DNA from: Brienomyrus brachyistius
Taxonomy: Eukaryota > Chordata > Actinopteri > Osteoglossiformes > Mormyridae
Assembly (NCBI RefSeq): GCF_023856365.1
Contig: NW_026042671.1
Location: 1 to 64,000 of the forward strand
Direction of reading: 5' to 3'
DNA length: 64,000 bases
Positions 19,933 to 32,142 of the stretch are shown here, one piece after another. A program made the position numbers and the translations under genes. Each line of letters starts with the position of its first letter. Position 1 is the stretch's first letter. The notes beneath the pieces are model-generated. The model did no database searches and was not told where the DNA came from. It worked only from the letters and a program-made list of their open reading frames with translations.

Positions 19933-21279
19933 TTTGTGAGAACTTGAAAGCAAAACAAAACTTGGAAAAAATATATGCTCATTCACCAATTTTCTAATCT
20001 GGGGTCTAAAGTGGTCAGGCTTGCAAGTGTATTTGGTTATTTGTCTATCCTAGCCTGTTGCAGTGTATATTTCCTGTATATTTTGCATGTAAAAAATGTT
20101 GTTTGTTATGTCAGTGCTTAATATTATCATGTAGTCTTCATGAACTTTCTTCATCTTGGCCAGGGACTGCATTTGAAAAGTAGCCACTTGACTAAAATTG
20201 GCACATTTTCAGAAATGCCAGCAACAATACTGATAATGAACACCCCTCTAACTGACTCTCAGTTGGTTTAGAAAAAAGACTTTTAAGAGAAAAGAAAGCC
20301 TTCCTTTGGTTTTGCATTTTTCTCTTTTTTGTTGGCTGTGCACAATATATTAGAAGAATACCTTACAATTATATTAGTTAAGAAATAACAGATTGCGTAT
20401 ATACAATATTAAGGTGATAACAACAACCCTCACTGTCTCTAGGTGCTGCTTCAGACAGGGCATTCTGCAGCAGGGACACCACCCGTCGTGCAGCATCCAG
20501 CAAATCTCCCTATCACAACAGCCCACATAACAGAATAACATTAGTGTATGATTCAGTAGGGCTAGTCCAGGTCTGGAAAGTAGTTGGGCCAGATTTTTAA
20601 ACCAAGAAATTTAGCTGGGCCAGACATTTTCAGCGGCCCAGTAAGCAACAGGTAATGGCATTTTAAACAAACACAAATCAAGGTACATTATTTTAAAAAA
20701 CTACAACTGAACAGAATCTGAGAGCAATATTTTTTTTCACTTCTGAAATGAGAAAAATATTTTGGTCGTATCTGACCTAGACGCATCCCAAAGAAAAAAA
20801 ATGCCTATTAGATGGTAAACAGACATAAAGAAAAAGGGAAAAATCGTCTATAATCATCATCCGCTTATACTGTGGTGATCCATTTCACCCACACAGGCAT
20901 GATCACCATTAGCGGTTTCCACATTATTGTCGAGGTGACTATTCACTTTACCTCTGCTTTCTCCGACATCTTCCTGATTCTGCCGCCAACAAGGGGCTCA
21001 TAGGGTGGAGACTGAGGGTGTTAAACAGACCAATCTTTTGTCACTGAATGCAACAAATAATGTATTTATCTGTCAAAAGTCCAGCACCAGGAAAAGCAAC
21101 AGAGTGACAGTAGAAACTGTAATAATAATGGAAGTGCGCCGCCCTACAGGGAAGGAGGAGTGATGGGAGTCCCGGTGGTGGCTAAGCGCGCGTGGGGAGA
21201 GGCGTCGTACTGTGAGGCTTCATGAACTTCCGATGGGGCAGTGCTGTCATACAGCGGGGAGCCTGAGAGGGGCACTGTG
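19933..21279. other. No gene recognised
   Basis: Unassigned AT-rich sequence. At 20560-20645 GGGCCAGA-containing segments occur in mirrored order, suggestive of an old repeat. No open frame of note. Confidence 0.45.
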
Positions 21280-21482
21280 GCCGGGTGCGAGAGCCCTGGG
21301 TAATGAGTTGTAGAGCTGCGCAGTGTCACGATCGGGTACAAGCAGGCAGGCGATCGTGCGGGCAAGGCGTGCAAGGAGCAAGCGGACAGGCAAAAACGGG
21401 AGTTTAATTAGGAAGCGCGGACGGGGAAACATCTCACGCATACAAACATCAATGACAGACACTGGACTCAGGTAAGACACGG
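21280..21482 (-). mobile_element. Dispersed LTR-like repeat
   Basis: On the minus strand, AATTAAACTCCCGTTTTTGCC then GCCTGCCTGCTTGTACCCGAT and CGTGACA resemble the end of the insert at 29358-29621 and part of 40150-40420. All have an AATAAA/ATTAAA-like signal followed by a CGTGACA-type terminus, which suggests the 3' ends of one LTR or TRIM family. Confidence 0.35.
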
Positions 21483-22299
21483 ACTGAAATATCAAATATC
21501 AAAAACTCAGTCTGCAGGAATGTTTTTCTAAATATTTCTGTGGACTTTTGGAAATTTCACGAAATTCCATTGCTCCATTACATAAACACTGAGTGAGATT
21601 TCATTCCCATTACTGCAACGTATGAAGAGGATTATGACTTATTACTTTAGGTTATCGGACTGAGTGAGTTTTCGAAATTTGCTCTTCGATAACTGAAGCA
21701 GTGCTGTGAATGCAGAGGTTATATGCGTCGCATATCAACAGAACTGTATGTTTATGTCTTGTCTTAATTATTTTGATTAAATGTCTAACTATTCCCAATA
21801 TGTGTGAACATACTTGGCCAAATAAAGCTGATTCTGATTCAGTCAGAGGGTAATCGTCGGTGTGCTGTACTATCGTGGTGACCCACACAGAGAGCTTAGG
21901 ACCATGATTTCAGTGTGTGCTTGTGTGAGGGGACAGGCAGGGCGGCGGCTCACTGGGTGATGCACTCCTGTGGGTATAGGGGCTGGGATAGGGGGCGGAG
22001 CAGTTACTCCTCAAGGAGGAGTAACAGTCACAGCCGTGGGGGGAGGAGAGGGAGAGGGTGCTCCCAAACTGGGGGTGTGGGTTTGATGAAGAGCAGAGAG
22101 ACCCTGAGCCTGGGATGAACCAGCTGCCTACTGAAACGAAAGCGGATAAAGACAGAAACTAGAACCTCAAACTAAACAACACAAACAACAATATCAAGTT
22201 ATATTCAATCATTAAACCGTTATATATTTAATCTAAACAATAGTAATAAATATCGTTCCGATTCAAAATATCATTTACGGGTGAATCTTATGACTTGCA
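21483..22299. other. No gene recognised; small perfect hairpin
   Basis: Unassigned. At 22003-22025 GTTACTCCTC-AAG-GAGGAGTAAC forms a perfect 10-bp stem with a 3-base loop inside a G-rich stretch. Confidence 0.5.
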
Positions 22300-22617
22300 T
22301 TGGGAAACAGGAAACGGGCCAAGCTGCAGGGCCAGTTCAAAGGCATAGTGCGAGGCGCCCAGAAAGGGGGCGAGGTCTGGGCGGAGTCAGCTAAAGAAGA
22401 AAAAGGCCTGACCTTTTTCTGGATGCTGTGGACTGTGTTTGTGTGTGAGCTGCAGCTGCATGTTCCTTACATTTTTTTTATTAACACCAGCACCGTGAGG
22501 TTTGGCCTGGACTGGGTCCTGTCCTGCACGGTTGAAGACATGTTGACTGATGGTCAGCCCGTGTTCTGTTGGATCCCACAGAAAGGAAATGGGAATCCCG
22601 TTTGGATCGGATGCTGA
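22300..22617 (+). CDS. Small open frame, unknown
   Basis: A 105-residue frame from ATG 22300 to TGA 22615. It begins basic (GNRKRAKLQGQFKG), has a hydrophobic middle (FFWMLWTVFVCEL) and a C-terminal part with regularly spaced Trp and Gly (CWIPQKGNGNPVWIGC). I do not recognise it. It ends where the inverted duplication begins. It may be a fragment of a repeat or a chance frame; no splice or promoter evidence supports it. Confidence 0.2.
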   Translation: MGNRKRAKLQGQFKGIVRGAQKGGEVWAESAKEEKGLTFFWMLWTVFVCELQLHVPYIFFINTSTVRFGLDWVLSCTVEDMLTDGQPVFCWIPQKGNGNPVWIGC

Positions 22618-22866
22618 CAGTTGAAAAAAAACTCATGTCTGTGTGTTATGAAAGAATATCAATAAATGTTTCCGAAAGGGGATGACTCATTTGGTAATTA
22701 TTTACGGCTTATGTTATGGCTGAGAAATTTACAGTCTTTACTAAAGTCTGACTTCTTTCGAGTCACCTTTAATATAGATTGGACACTCTCTATGCTATGT
22801 ACAATACTTATATAGATGGTACATGTTTACTTGCTTGCACAGATGGTTGATTAGGTAATTAGTGTA

Positions 22867-22896
22867 AGTGTGTGTGTGTGTGTGTGTGTGTGTGTC
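22867..22896. repeat. (TG)n microsatellite
   Basis: About 30 bp of pure GT/TG repeat, shorter in the opposite arm (AC run at 24977-24990). Confidence 0.9.
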
Positions 22897-23148
22897 CAAT
22901 CGCATGTATGTCCAAGGTCCATAGTAAGTAATATACACTGATCAAGAGATGCCTGAAAGTGGATGAAAGAGGACATTAGTGGGTGTATCACTTAGTGTAA
23001 CGGGTGCAGGAAAATGAGCAGGACTGCAAGCCATATAATGACCCACTGTCCTTATCTAGCTCTTAATACAGTATGCATACAGTGATGTATCTACAATGGA
23101 CAGCTACTATAAGCAGATAGCACAGTACAGGTGCTTAATCTGTATGCT

Positions 23149-23376
23149 ATTTCCATCCATCCATTGTCCAAACCGCTTATCCTACTGGGTCACAGGGGGT
23201 CCGGAGTCTATCCCGGAATCAATGGGCACGAGGCAGGGAAGAACCCAGGATGGGGGGCCAGCCCATCACAGCTCACACTCACACACCATTCACTCACACA
23301 TGCACACCTACGGTAAATTTAGCTACTCCAATTAGCCTCAGCATGTTTTTGGACTGCGGGGGGAAACCGGAGGAAA
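23149..23376 (-). mobile_element. SINE, head-truncated copy
   Basis: Reverse-oriented SINE from its ATGGATGG tail to GGACTGCGGGGGGAAACC. The Pol III head and the 5' target duplication are absent because the inverted duplication stops here. Confidence 0.8.
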
Positions 23377-24359
23377 CTAGCAGCTTTGTGTGGTAATTGT
23401 TTGTATTAAAAACACATTGGATCAAGTCAAATTATTTTTATGAAGAATTAACATCTAAAAGCTGCTAGTAGACCGTGGGAAAATAATTTTTCTATTTTCT
23501 TTCAAAAGTAGGTATTGCAATTTCCATCATATGTAAGAGGGCCTGCCCATCAGAGTAATGTACATCCTGTGACATGTATTGACTATCAAGACAAACTGAA
23601 ACACGGTGTATTAGGCTGTCAATGAGTACTGGACTAGGGTGAAAAACTGCCTGATAATCTACCTATTAACTAGAAGAGTACAAACTGGAGACGGATCCCC
23701 TAATACAGAGGGATTAACGTCTGTGCCACATCCAGAACCATTCAGTGTAGGAGTCTGGTGGTTCTACTGGATACTGACAAGTACCCAGCCCCTTTGTTCC
23801 CTCTGATAATCATCAGTCCTCCTCTGAATGCCTTCACCACTCTATTCCTGAATAGGTACACATTTAAATATGCTAGCAAGATCAAGGTATTGGGATAACT
23901 GTTAGGTTCGCTGTTCAGAGAGTTGCAGTGAAAACCATCATACACAGTGGCCCTTTCTGGATAAGATTACCTCCCTCTGATCTAACAGGTCAAGATCAAA
24001 GCAAGGTGCATTGCAATGTCTGACACCCAGCACACTACAGCATATAAAATACAGGTATCCATCGCCTTCCGCATTTGGAACCAGGACCACTTGTTGCAAG
24101 TCAATTTGGGCATATCTCAAGTTATACGAGAGAGGCAAGACATTAAGGACAGTATACACAGTACTGAAATAATAATGTACATATTAAACCACAGCACTTA
24201 ATAAACAGATACTGCACTTACATTTCACAAAAAAAAAATAAAGCACAGATTGCACTAAGAAATCAAAAGATGCATGTGCTAGCAAACAGTGGGAGCTGAG
24301 GAAGAAGCAGTGGTGAAATACTTTATTGTACAGTACAGTAAGTTTCTTTTTATAGAATG
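23377..24359. other. Spacer of the inverted duplication
   Basis: About 1 kb of unique sequence between the arms. No gene or repeat recognised. Confidence 0.5.
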
Positions 24360-24372
24360 AAATAGCATACAG

Positions 24373-24722
24373 GGGGCGGCATGGTGGTGCAGTGGTTAGC
24401 ACTGTTGCCTCACACCTCTGGGACCCGGGTTCGAGTCTCTGCCTGGGTCACATGGGTGTGGAGTTTGCATGTTCTCCCCATGTCGTCGTGGGGTTTCCTC
24501 CCGCAGTCCAAGAATATGCTGAGAATATGCTGAGGCTAACTGGAGTTACTAAATTGCCCGTAGGTATGCATGTATGAGTGAATAGTGTGTGAGTGTGCCC
24601 TGTGATGGGCTGGCTCCCCATCCTGGGTTGTTCCCTGCCTCGTGCCCATTGCTTCCGGGATAGGCTCCAGACCCCCCACGACCCAGTAGGATAAGCGGTT
24701 TGGACAATGGATGGATGGATGG
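24373..24722 (+). mobile_element. SINE, full length, with 13-bp target duplication
   Basis: Head GGGCGGCATGGTGGTGCAGT carries an A-box-like GTGGTTAGCAC and B-box GGGTTCGAGTC, so it is tRNA-derived. The tail is ATGGATGGATGG. It is flanked by AAATAGCATACAG at 24360-24372 and 24723-24735, proving retrotransposition here. Orientation and position make it the source of the truncated copy in the left arm. Confidence 0.85.
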
Positions 24723-25248
24723 AAATAGCATACAGATCTTATAAGCACCTGTACTGTGCTATCTGCTCATAGTAGCTGTCCATTGTAGATACATCACTGT
24801 ATGCATACTGTATTAAGAGCTAGACAAGGGTCATTATATGGCTTGCAGTCCTGCTCATTTTCCTGCACGCGTTACACTAAGTGATACACCCACTAATGTC
24901 CTCTTTTATCCACTTTCGGGCATCTCTTGATCAGTGTATATTATTTACTATGGACCTTGGACATACATGCGATTGAACACACACACACACTTACACTAAT
25001 TACCTAATCATCCATCTGTGCAAGCAGGTAAACATTTACCATCTATGTAAGTATTGCACATTGCATAGAGAGTGTCCAATCTATATTAAAGGTGACTCAA
25101 AAGAAGTCAGACTTCAGTAAAGACTGTAAATTGGCAGCCATAACATAAGCCGTAAATAATTACCAAATGAGTCATCCCCTTTCGGAAACATTTATTGATA
25201 TTCTTTCATAACACACAGACATGAGTTTTTTTTCAACTGTCAGCATCC
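24496..25248. repeat. Large inverted duplication, right arm
   Basis: Reverse complement of the left arm from within the SINE to CTGTCAGCATCC. It contains a complete SINE insertion site and is therefore the older arm. Confidence 0.85.
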
Positions 25249-25319
25249 TTCTCGATTGTCAGAAGCTCTGCGCTAGAGGGAGGTTTACTGGTCTTATACT
25301 CTTCTGGCACCTTGTGTGA

Positions 25320-26300
25320 TTCCTGACTTGGGACATCAGTTTGGCTCCTTCTGTATGTGGTTTACATTGTATTTGTTCTTTAAAGTTGCCCCTTCAGAAT
25401 TAGACAGTGTAACCAGCTTGCCACATATTGCCTGGATGACATAAGGTCCGGTAAAATCCGGTTCCGTTCTTCCTCCTTTCCGTCCCCGCTTCCTCATGTT
25501 GAACAGAAGCGCCTCATCTCCAACATGATAAACTGTGCTTTGGTACCTCTTTTGTATTCGTTTACCACATGCCTGCTTCTGTTTTTCCTGTGACTAGGAG
25601 ATGTTTTCAGCTGTTGTTGCTTATTGTCTCAACTACTTTATTTTTTTCATCAAAAAACGTGCCGTAGCTTTTCTCATCGGGAAGAATAATTGTGGAAAGC
25701 TGAAGTGGAAAAACATTCATAGCAAATTATTATTATTCACAGATCATTATAAAGAGTCATTTTCTAAAAGCATTAAGAACAATGTAATTTGCTGTTTCAA
25801 GATATGTTTTTAAATAACTACTTGTCAGTCATAAGAAACTCTTCAACACACATGATCCGATCTTGCCACAAATCATTTTTAATCTCACTTTTGTTGCCAG
25901 CAGTTCAGACATTAATGGCTGTGTGTTGAGTTATTTTGAGGGGACATCAAATTTACACCATTATACAAGCTGTACACTGATTACTTTACATTCTATCAGA
26001 GTTTCATATCTTTAACGTTGTCCCTTGAAAAGATATAATAAAATATTTACAAAAATGTGTGGGGTGTACTCACTTTTGTGAGATACTGTATATTAAGGGA
26101 TTGATTGTCAATAATATCAGTAATTCCTGATGTAATGTTAAAAGAATAGAGCCTGTCTCACACAGTTCTAAAACAACCTCAAAAACAGACTTACCATTTT
26201 ATGTCATCATTCGTTTTCTCATCCAGGCCATTGGTTTGGGGATGATATGCAGCAGTGATCAACGGCAGAACAGGGGCTCTGAACGCAGTATGGATTAAAA
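25320..26300 (-). pseudogene. Integrase remnant (Gypsy/Ginger type)
   Basis: On the minus strand 26260-26193 encodes AAYHPQTNGLDEKTNDD, the segment around the catalytic Glu of rve integrases. Further down, 25590-25345 encodes an integrase C-terminal domain: YHVGDEALLFNMRKRGRKGG, DFTGPYVI and a KYNVNHIQ end. The first part stops at a donor-like GTAAGT and the second starts after CACAG, but the phases do not match. A Tc1 end lies between them. So this is a decayed integrase of a Ginger transposon or Gypsy element. Earlier catalytic residues are not visible. Confidence 0.6.
25880..26092 (-). mobile_element. Tc1-like transposon end
   Basis: GTGTACTCACTTTTGTGAGATACTGTA and preceding TTATTTTGAGGGGACATC and TTGTTGCCAGCAGTTCAG are the terminal inverted-repeat region of a common fish Tc1 family. 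Only one end is seen. It lies within the integrase remnant. Confidence 0.65.
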
Positions 26301-27344
26301 AGGAATTAACCATCTCTCTCAATATAAAATTAGGATCATTTATTCTCTACAGAGGCCCCCATAGAATAGTGCATCCATCCCCTCACTCATGTTTAGACAG
26401 ACGTAAGGCAACAGGCCAATGACATTCAGAACAGCAACAACATCAACAATTGTACAGCTAGTTTTAAAATTTAATAAAAAAGACAAACCAATTAGGTAAT
26501 ATTAATGAAATTATTAAAATGTGCAGATTAATAGTCAGAAATAATTTGCGATTTTAAGAGCGGAAAGGATACATTAAAACTCAATTACATTTATCCCTTA
26601 ATAATAAAAAAAAGGTTTTTGAATTTTACATCATGATAAATGAGAACTATATGTGATTACTAATTACTGTTGACTAATTTCCTGTCTGGACGTTTCCCTC
26701 CTCATTGTTAAAAGTCATTATATGTCTGGGTGCCAGTCAGTGGAAGCACACAGACATGTTGGCCAGCTGTCATATTCATTCAGCACCAGCCCATCAAGTA
26801 GAGAATTCAGCACCACGGACAGTGACCTGTGTTACAATGACATCAGGTCATTGGCTCTAAATATTTTTCTAGAAATAACTAAATGGCTCTATTGTAGAAA
26901 TTTCCAGCCAGAGTCTTGTGGTGCGTTCGTTTTTCTCTCGGAACTTGGAAATTCCAAATTGGGTGACATCACATCCAACAATCTCCCGTTCAAGCTAGCA
27001 CAACTCGGAACAAACATGGCTGCCTCCATGAATACGCTGCTGTGTTGTTGCTTTATATTTTAGCAGTTATGGAGTAAGATTATTATTTCAGACAAATAAA
27101 CAAGAAACAGGAACTAGTCAAACCACATTAAAAGCTTTATAAAGTATTTTAGTACATTCATAGCGATATTCTTTTTTCGAGAGGCAAACAAACTACAAAC
27201 AAACCAAAAACACTAACAAGTCTGGTAAAAATCTGATATTGCATGTTAGGATACTGTTTACGGTCACAATATGGTATTCTCTAAATCGAACACGTGCAAT
27301 TACATTAATAATTACTAATAATTATAAATAATAATAATAATAAA
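26301..27344. other. No gene recognised
   Basis: Unassigned. The part 26920-27035 (GGTGCGTTCGTTTTTCTCGG... and CATGGCTGCCTCCATG) and 27765-27890 (GCCGCCATGTTGAAATTACG, GTCCGAGTTGGAGTG) look like opposite ends of one interspersed element split by the SINE at 27345. Confidence 0.4.
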
Positions 27345-27698
27345 TGGGCGGTATGGTCGTGCACTGGTTAGCACTGTTGCCTCACACCTCTGGGACCCAG
27401 GTTCAAATCTCCGCCTGGGTCACATGTGTGTGGAGTTTGCATGTTCTCCCCATGTCGTCGTGGGGTTTCCTCCGGGTACTCCGGTTCCCCCCCACAGTCC
27501 AAAAACATGCTGAGGCTAATTGGACTTGCTAAATTGCCCGTAGGAATGCATGTGAGAGTGCATGGTGTGTGTGAGTGTGCCCTGCGATGGGCTGGCCCCC
27601 CATCCTGGGTTGTTCCCAGCCTCGTGCCCATTGCTTCCGGGATAGGCTCCGGACCCCCCGTGACCCAGTAGGATAAGCAGTTTGGAAAATGGATGGAT
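27345..27698 (+). mobile_element. SINE, full length
   Basis: Same family as 24373: GGGCGGTATGG head, GTGGTTAGCAC A-box, GGTTCAAATC B-box (one change from consensus), ATGGATGG tail. Flanks are AT-rich (AATAATAAT...), so the target duplication cannot be delimited. Confidence 0.8.
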
Positions 27699-28574
27699 GG
27701 GATAATAATAAATTTAACAAAATAAACATTTTTAAGGATTTGTAAAATAGAATTAATGTTGAGTGTGTAAGCCGCCATGTTGAAATTACGTCACAGGGGC
27801 AACTCGGACAAGAAGATTCTGTCAGACATTAACGTCATAAAAGAGGCGTTTCTAATGGGAAGTGATGTTTTTCGTGACGTTTTTGTCCGAGTTGGAGTGA
27901 AATAATCAAACGCAGCATGTGTTCCTATTTGAAGAGAATATTCTATTTTTATTCTAAGGAACTACAGAAAATCAGCTCTGCATGTGATCTCCCCTTTACT
28001 GCTCGAGCAGGGCACACGCACATCAACAAGTGTCAAGGCAGCAAGTGCATGCAAACAACTTCTCAGGACGGTTACAGTATAGGACCTTCAGAAAGAGCCA
28101 GACTGCGGCGTCATTCAGAGATTCCATTGTCTAAGGCTTGCACTAAAACATTACAGCATATTTAAACAAAGTAGCATGGCACCTGTGTCAGAATCCCTCC
28201 CTGCCTTGTTCTGTTCTCTCTTTGTTGTCCCCATTTAGCCAGCACATGTCACTGGCCATCCTGACTCCTCTTTTGATTGTGGGTTTTAAGGATATCAGTG
28301 GGTCTGTGTTTTCATAATTGTCCCCCAGGCCACCATGCTGCTCAGCCCTTGATTCCAACTACAGTTGCAATCAGGTGGTTCTCAATCTACTAGGACTGTA
28401 TAACAGGATTGGCCACCTGTTCTACCTTTACTCGTTCAGCCGCATTCATGAGTCTGGCCTATAGGTTATTCAAATTTTGTCCTGCCAAATTTACCGGACA
28501 GGAGGTGGACACTGCAAATGAATGTGTGAATACTCCAATACCTACATCTTTACAAGTTACCTGAAGTGGTTTGG
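27699..28574. other. No gene recognised
   Basis: Unassigned apart from the possible split repeat end at 27765-27890 noted above. Confidence 0.4.
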
Positions 28575-28850
28575 TAAATGATTGTGAGGTTGGAAGTCCT
28601 TCTTGATGTCTGTTTGCAGCTCATCCACCAGCAACTGCACGAGTTGTCGCTCCCAGAGGGAATCCCACTCTCGGTCCGCTGGAGGGTCCATCTCACTGTA
28701 GCTGGAGTATGTTTCCATCAGTCACTTGGCGTGGGGCTCACAGAATTTACCAGGCTCCTGTTTAATCTGACGCACCTTAGTCCAGTCCATGCATCTGGGG
28801 AACTTCTCTGAAAATCTCTGGCAGATTCTTTGCAGCTATACTTGATATTG
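28575..28850 (-). pseudogene. Possible retroviral gag capsid fragment
   Basis: The minus strand reads DWTKVRQIKQEPGEFCEPHA, a stop, then MDPPADREWDSLWERQLVQL and LVDELQTDIKKDF. The order (tryptophan-rich start, KQEPGE where a major homology region would be, a late helical region) resembles capsid domains of ERVs. It is short, interrupted and unsupported by neighbours, so it may be wrong. Confidence 0.3.
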
Positions 28851-29169
28851 GGTACGTGCCGCAACTAAGTAATGGGTTGTTGAATCAAAGTCCCGTTCCA
28901 TGTCAAAAATAACCCCATTTTAGGGTTTTGTTAAACAACTGGTCTAATTTGGATGCAGAGGTTCTGCACGGAAGGCCCAGTCTCTGAAGGGCTGTGGCAT
29001 AGCGAGGCCTGTTCTGCCTGGAATCCGGCAGGTCACTGGCAACATCCCCCAACTCCTTCATCTATAAGGTCGGGAAACCAGAACGTTTACTCCCCCTTAT
29101 GGATAAGGACATACCAACGTTGGGGCAACTCCTGCTGCCTGAGTCTTCAACCAAGTCCAAAACAAAAGT

Positions 29170-30780
29170 ATACAATGTTAGGAAGGGTAATTCAATGGTA
29201 TGAGACTGAAACTAGAAACTGTAAATCGGATGGAGTTAAATAGCAATACTGTGGAAGAGGCATGGGAATTTTTTAAAAGCACATTGTTGCAAGTGCAAAA
29301 GAACTTCATACCCGTTTCCAGAAAAACTAAATCTAGGAAACTGCAACCAAGCTGGTGTCATGACCTGCTTGTACGATCCTCGTGTGTGCCACGCCCCCTC
29401 ATTAACCATGTGTGCTGCCCCGATTGTAACCAGCTGTTTTCTGTCAGTTTGAGTAGTCCTGTGTATTTAGTCCACATTCAAGTCTGTTTCCCCAGTCCTG
29501 TCATTGAAATCTCTCGCTGTTGGTACCTGTTTTCATCAATAAACCCTCATTCCCGACTCTCCGTTTCCCGGATCCTTGATTCCTCGCTTCCTGCCTGTTC
29601 GTCCAGCACGCGATGTCACAGGTGGTTTACTACGAAAATTAAGAATAAAGTCAGGAGCAAAAGGGCTTTCTTCCACAAATGGAAATTAACTAATGATTTC
29701 AAAATAAAGCAGGAGTATCTACGTCTACAGGTTTAGTTAATAACAGTTATAAGGATGACGTTAAAAGTTTCTTCCAATATTTTAACTCCGAAAGAGCTCT
29801 AAAAGCTGAAAATCACTCATTTGCAGGATAGTAAGGGCCTTATAATTGAAAATGAAATTGATATAAATGAGTTTAATGATTATTTTACAATGGCTGTTCA
29901 CAGTAGAATAGCTTACCACCATTTAGTACAAATACAACGATGTCTATGACCAATATATGTATAACTGAGGCTGATGTGGTACAAAGCCTAGCTAAGCTCA
30001 AAATAAATAAATCGCAAGGCCCTGATGGCATCTTATCTATAGTTTTAAAAGAGATGAGGGGTATTATTAGCCAACCTTTAACTTTACTATTCCAGAAATC
30101 ATTATCTGCTGGTGTGGTATCTTCTGATTGATGTTAGATCATGTCTCATGTCCAGAGAGGCTACAACAGGATCTGGATTTAATTAGCGACTGGGCTCATA
30201 CGTGGCAGATGAAATTTAACATAGATAAATATAAGGTAATCCATGCAGGGAGCAGAAATATAGTAAATATAGTAAAGTACAGATATTTTATGGGTTCCAC
30301 TGAAATAAAGGTAGCTGATTACGAGAAAGATCTCGGTGTGTATGTTGATACTTCCATGTCCCACTCTTGCCAGTGTGGGGAAGCATTAAAAAAAGGCAAA
30401 AGGATGTTGGATTAAACTCCACACACCTAGAGATGTAAGTCAAGAGAAGTGATGCTACGATTATATAATTCCTTGGTAAGATCCCACCTAGAATACTGTG
30501 TGCAGGTTTGGTCACCATACCTTCAGAAGGACATTGCTGCCTTGGAAAAGGTGCAACGTAGGATGACTAGAATGATTCCTGCACTTAGAGGAATGTCTTA
30601 TGAGGAGAGGTTCGCTGAGCTGAATCTGTTTAGCCTCAAGCAAAGGAGACTATGGGGGGACATGATCCAGGTATATAAGATTCTAACAGGTCGGGATGCT
30701 GTTCAGCCAAATGACCATTTCAATATTAATTTAAAATACTAGAACTCGTGGCCATAGTGGAAATTAGCTGGAGAACATTT
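29170..30780 (+). mobile_element. CR1-like LINE remnant
   Basis: The linker region (KLETVNRMELNSNTVEEAWE-like and KIKNKVRSKRAFFHKW), the RT start (KLKINKSQGPDGI), a later RT segment (DLISDWAHTWQMKFN) and the C-terminal region (HLEYCVQVWSPYLQKDIAAL, RMIPALRGMSYEERFAELNL) appear in order but in different frames with stops and a deletion of most of the palm. An LTR-like insert interrupts it at 29358-29621. The same family supplies 47176-47702. Confidence 0.7.
29358..29621 (+). mobile_element. LTR-like insert in the LINE
   Basis: LINE coding sequence is continuous on either side (QPSW, then FTTKIKN), which delimits the insert. It runs from TGTCATGACC to CGATGTCACA, with an AATAAA at about 29540. 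A 4-bp GGTG duplication is possible. Size and ends suggest a solo LTR or short non-autonomous element. Confidence 0.45.
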
Positions 30781-30802
30781 AAAAATGAATCTGAGGAAGC
30801 AC

Positions 30803-31750
30803 TTCAATTCAATTCAATTTTATTTATATAGCGCTTTTAACGACATGCATTGTCACAAAGCACTTTACATTTAACCGGCCAGAACCCCACCAAGCAAGCC
30901 TGAGGCGACAGTGGCAAGGAAACTCCCTCTAGCAGGAAGAAACCTTGAGTGGAACCTAGACTCAGAAGGGGACCCCATCCTCCTCTGGGCGACCAAGGAG
31001 CATGAAACTGCATTTACATTGACATTCATTAGAGTTCATATAGTTATAAAGTCCCAGTTGGTTTCATGTAGTTATATCCAGGAGTCCAGGTGCGGGTTCA
31101 CACGGTGTAGTCGGCTCGGTATCAGCTCGAAAAAGAGAAGATGGAGAAGAGTTATTGCCCTACACCTAACCGGCAGGACTAAAGCAACTATGACAGCCTG
31201 CCTAAAAGAGTGACCTGGAAGGAAGCACAGGCATGAGGGTTTACAGAGGTTTTGGCGTCAAGCCACCTCCCATCCACAGCTTAAGTGATCGGCGAGAGTG
31301 GCAGGACGACAGCACCAATCCCCCCTTTCCCCTTCAATCTCAAATAACTATGAACCTCCAGATTTCCCATTCACCTTAGAAAAGAAGATTTAACTATCCA
31401 AAAGACTGGCGAAAGAGGTACATCTTAAGCCTTGACTTAAAAGCAGAGATTGTGTCTGAGTTCCGAACACTAATAGGAAGTTTATTCCATAGCTGTGGTG
31501 CTTTATGAGCAAATGCTCTTCCCCCAAAGGTAATGTTCTTTATTCTGGGTACGGATAGAATACCTCCATCTCGTCATCTAAGTGTATGATTCGGAACGCA
31601 AATGAGGTCACTCACATACTGCGGTGCAAGACCATTTACAGCTTTATAGGTTAAGAGCAGTGTTTTGTAGTCAACACGAAATCTAACTGGCAGCCAGTGC
31701 AGTGAAGATAAAATTGGGGTAATATGATTATATGTTTTAGTTTAACTATT
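30803..31750 (-). mobile_element. LINE 3'-tail family, reversed
   Basis: Starts TTCAATTCAATTTTATTTATATAGCGC and continues with the complement of the AAGGTTTCTTCC...GGGAGTTTTTCC block seen forward at 44080 and 51670. Then follows a longer non-coding part (AACTGGCAGCCAGTGCAG). It inserted into the end of the CR1-like LINE. Family class beyond a LINE-like 3' tail is uncertain. Confidence 0.5.
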
Positions 31751-32142
31751 GCTAGTAGCGGTTCAATCAATGCTGGGAGCATCGCTGAATAATTTTGATG
31801 GAACAGGGTCTAGCATACAAGTAGATGAATTTGAAGATAAAATTAAGTACATCAGTTCTGACTGGTTAACCAATATTCAATATTCAAAATGTTCTGTTTA
31901 ATTGAGCATATTTTTGGTCAAAAAGTTTCATAAAGTCGTCACTGGAAAATAACCAGTGGTCTGGTTATTAGTCAGCTTGGACACCATAGTAAATAGGAAT
32001 CTAGGATTATTTTTGTTTATTTCAATTAGTTCTGATAGATACTAGATGATTTGGCGGCACTAAGAGCCTTTTTGTAGCTACCCATAGCCTCTTTCCATGC
32101 TAGTTCGAACACCACTAGTTTAGTATGATGCCACTTACATTC
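31751..32142. other. No gene recognised
   Basis: Probably the continuation of the reversed repeat; nothing specific identified. Confidence 0.35.

Larger units (their letters stand above)
22609..23376. repeat. Large inverted duplication, left arm
   Basis: About 768 bp matching 24496-25248 in reverse complement with scattered substitutions and a TG-tract length difference. Its inner end breaks inside a SINE, unlike the right arm. Outer edge GGATGCTGACAG. Confidence 0.85.

Noticed and set aside
25590..26200. A true intron in the integrase remnant (GTAAGT ... CACAG)
   Set aside because: Phases on the two sides disagree and a Tc1 end occupies the interval, so decay and insertion explain it better.
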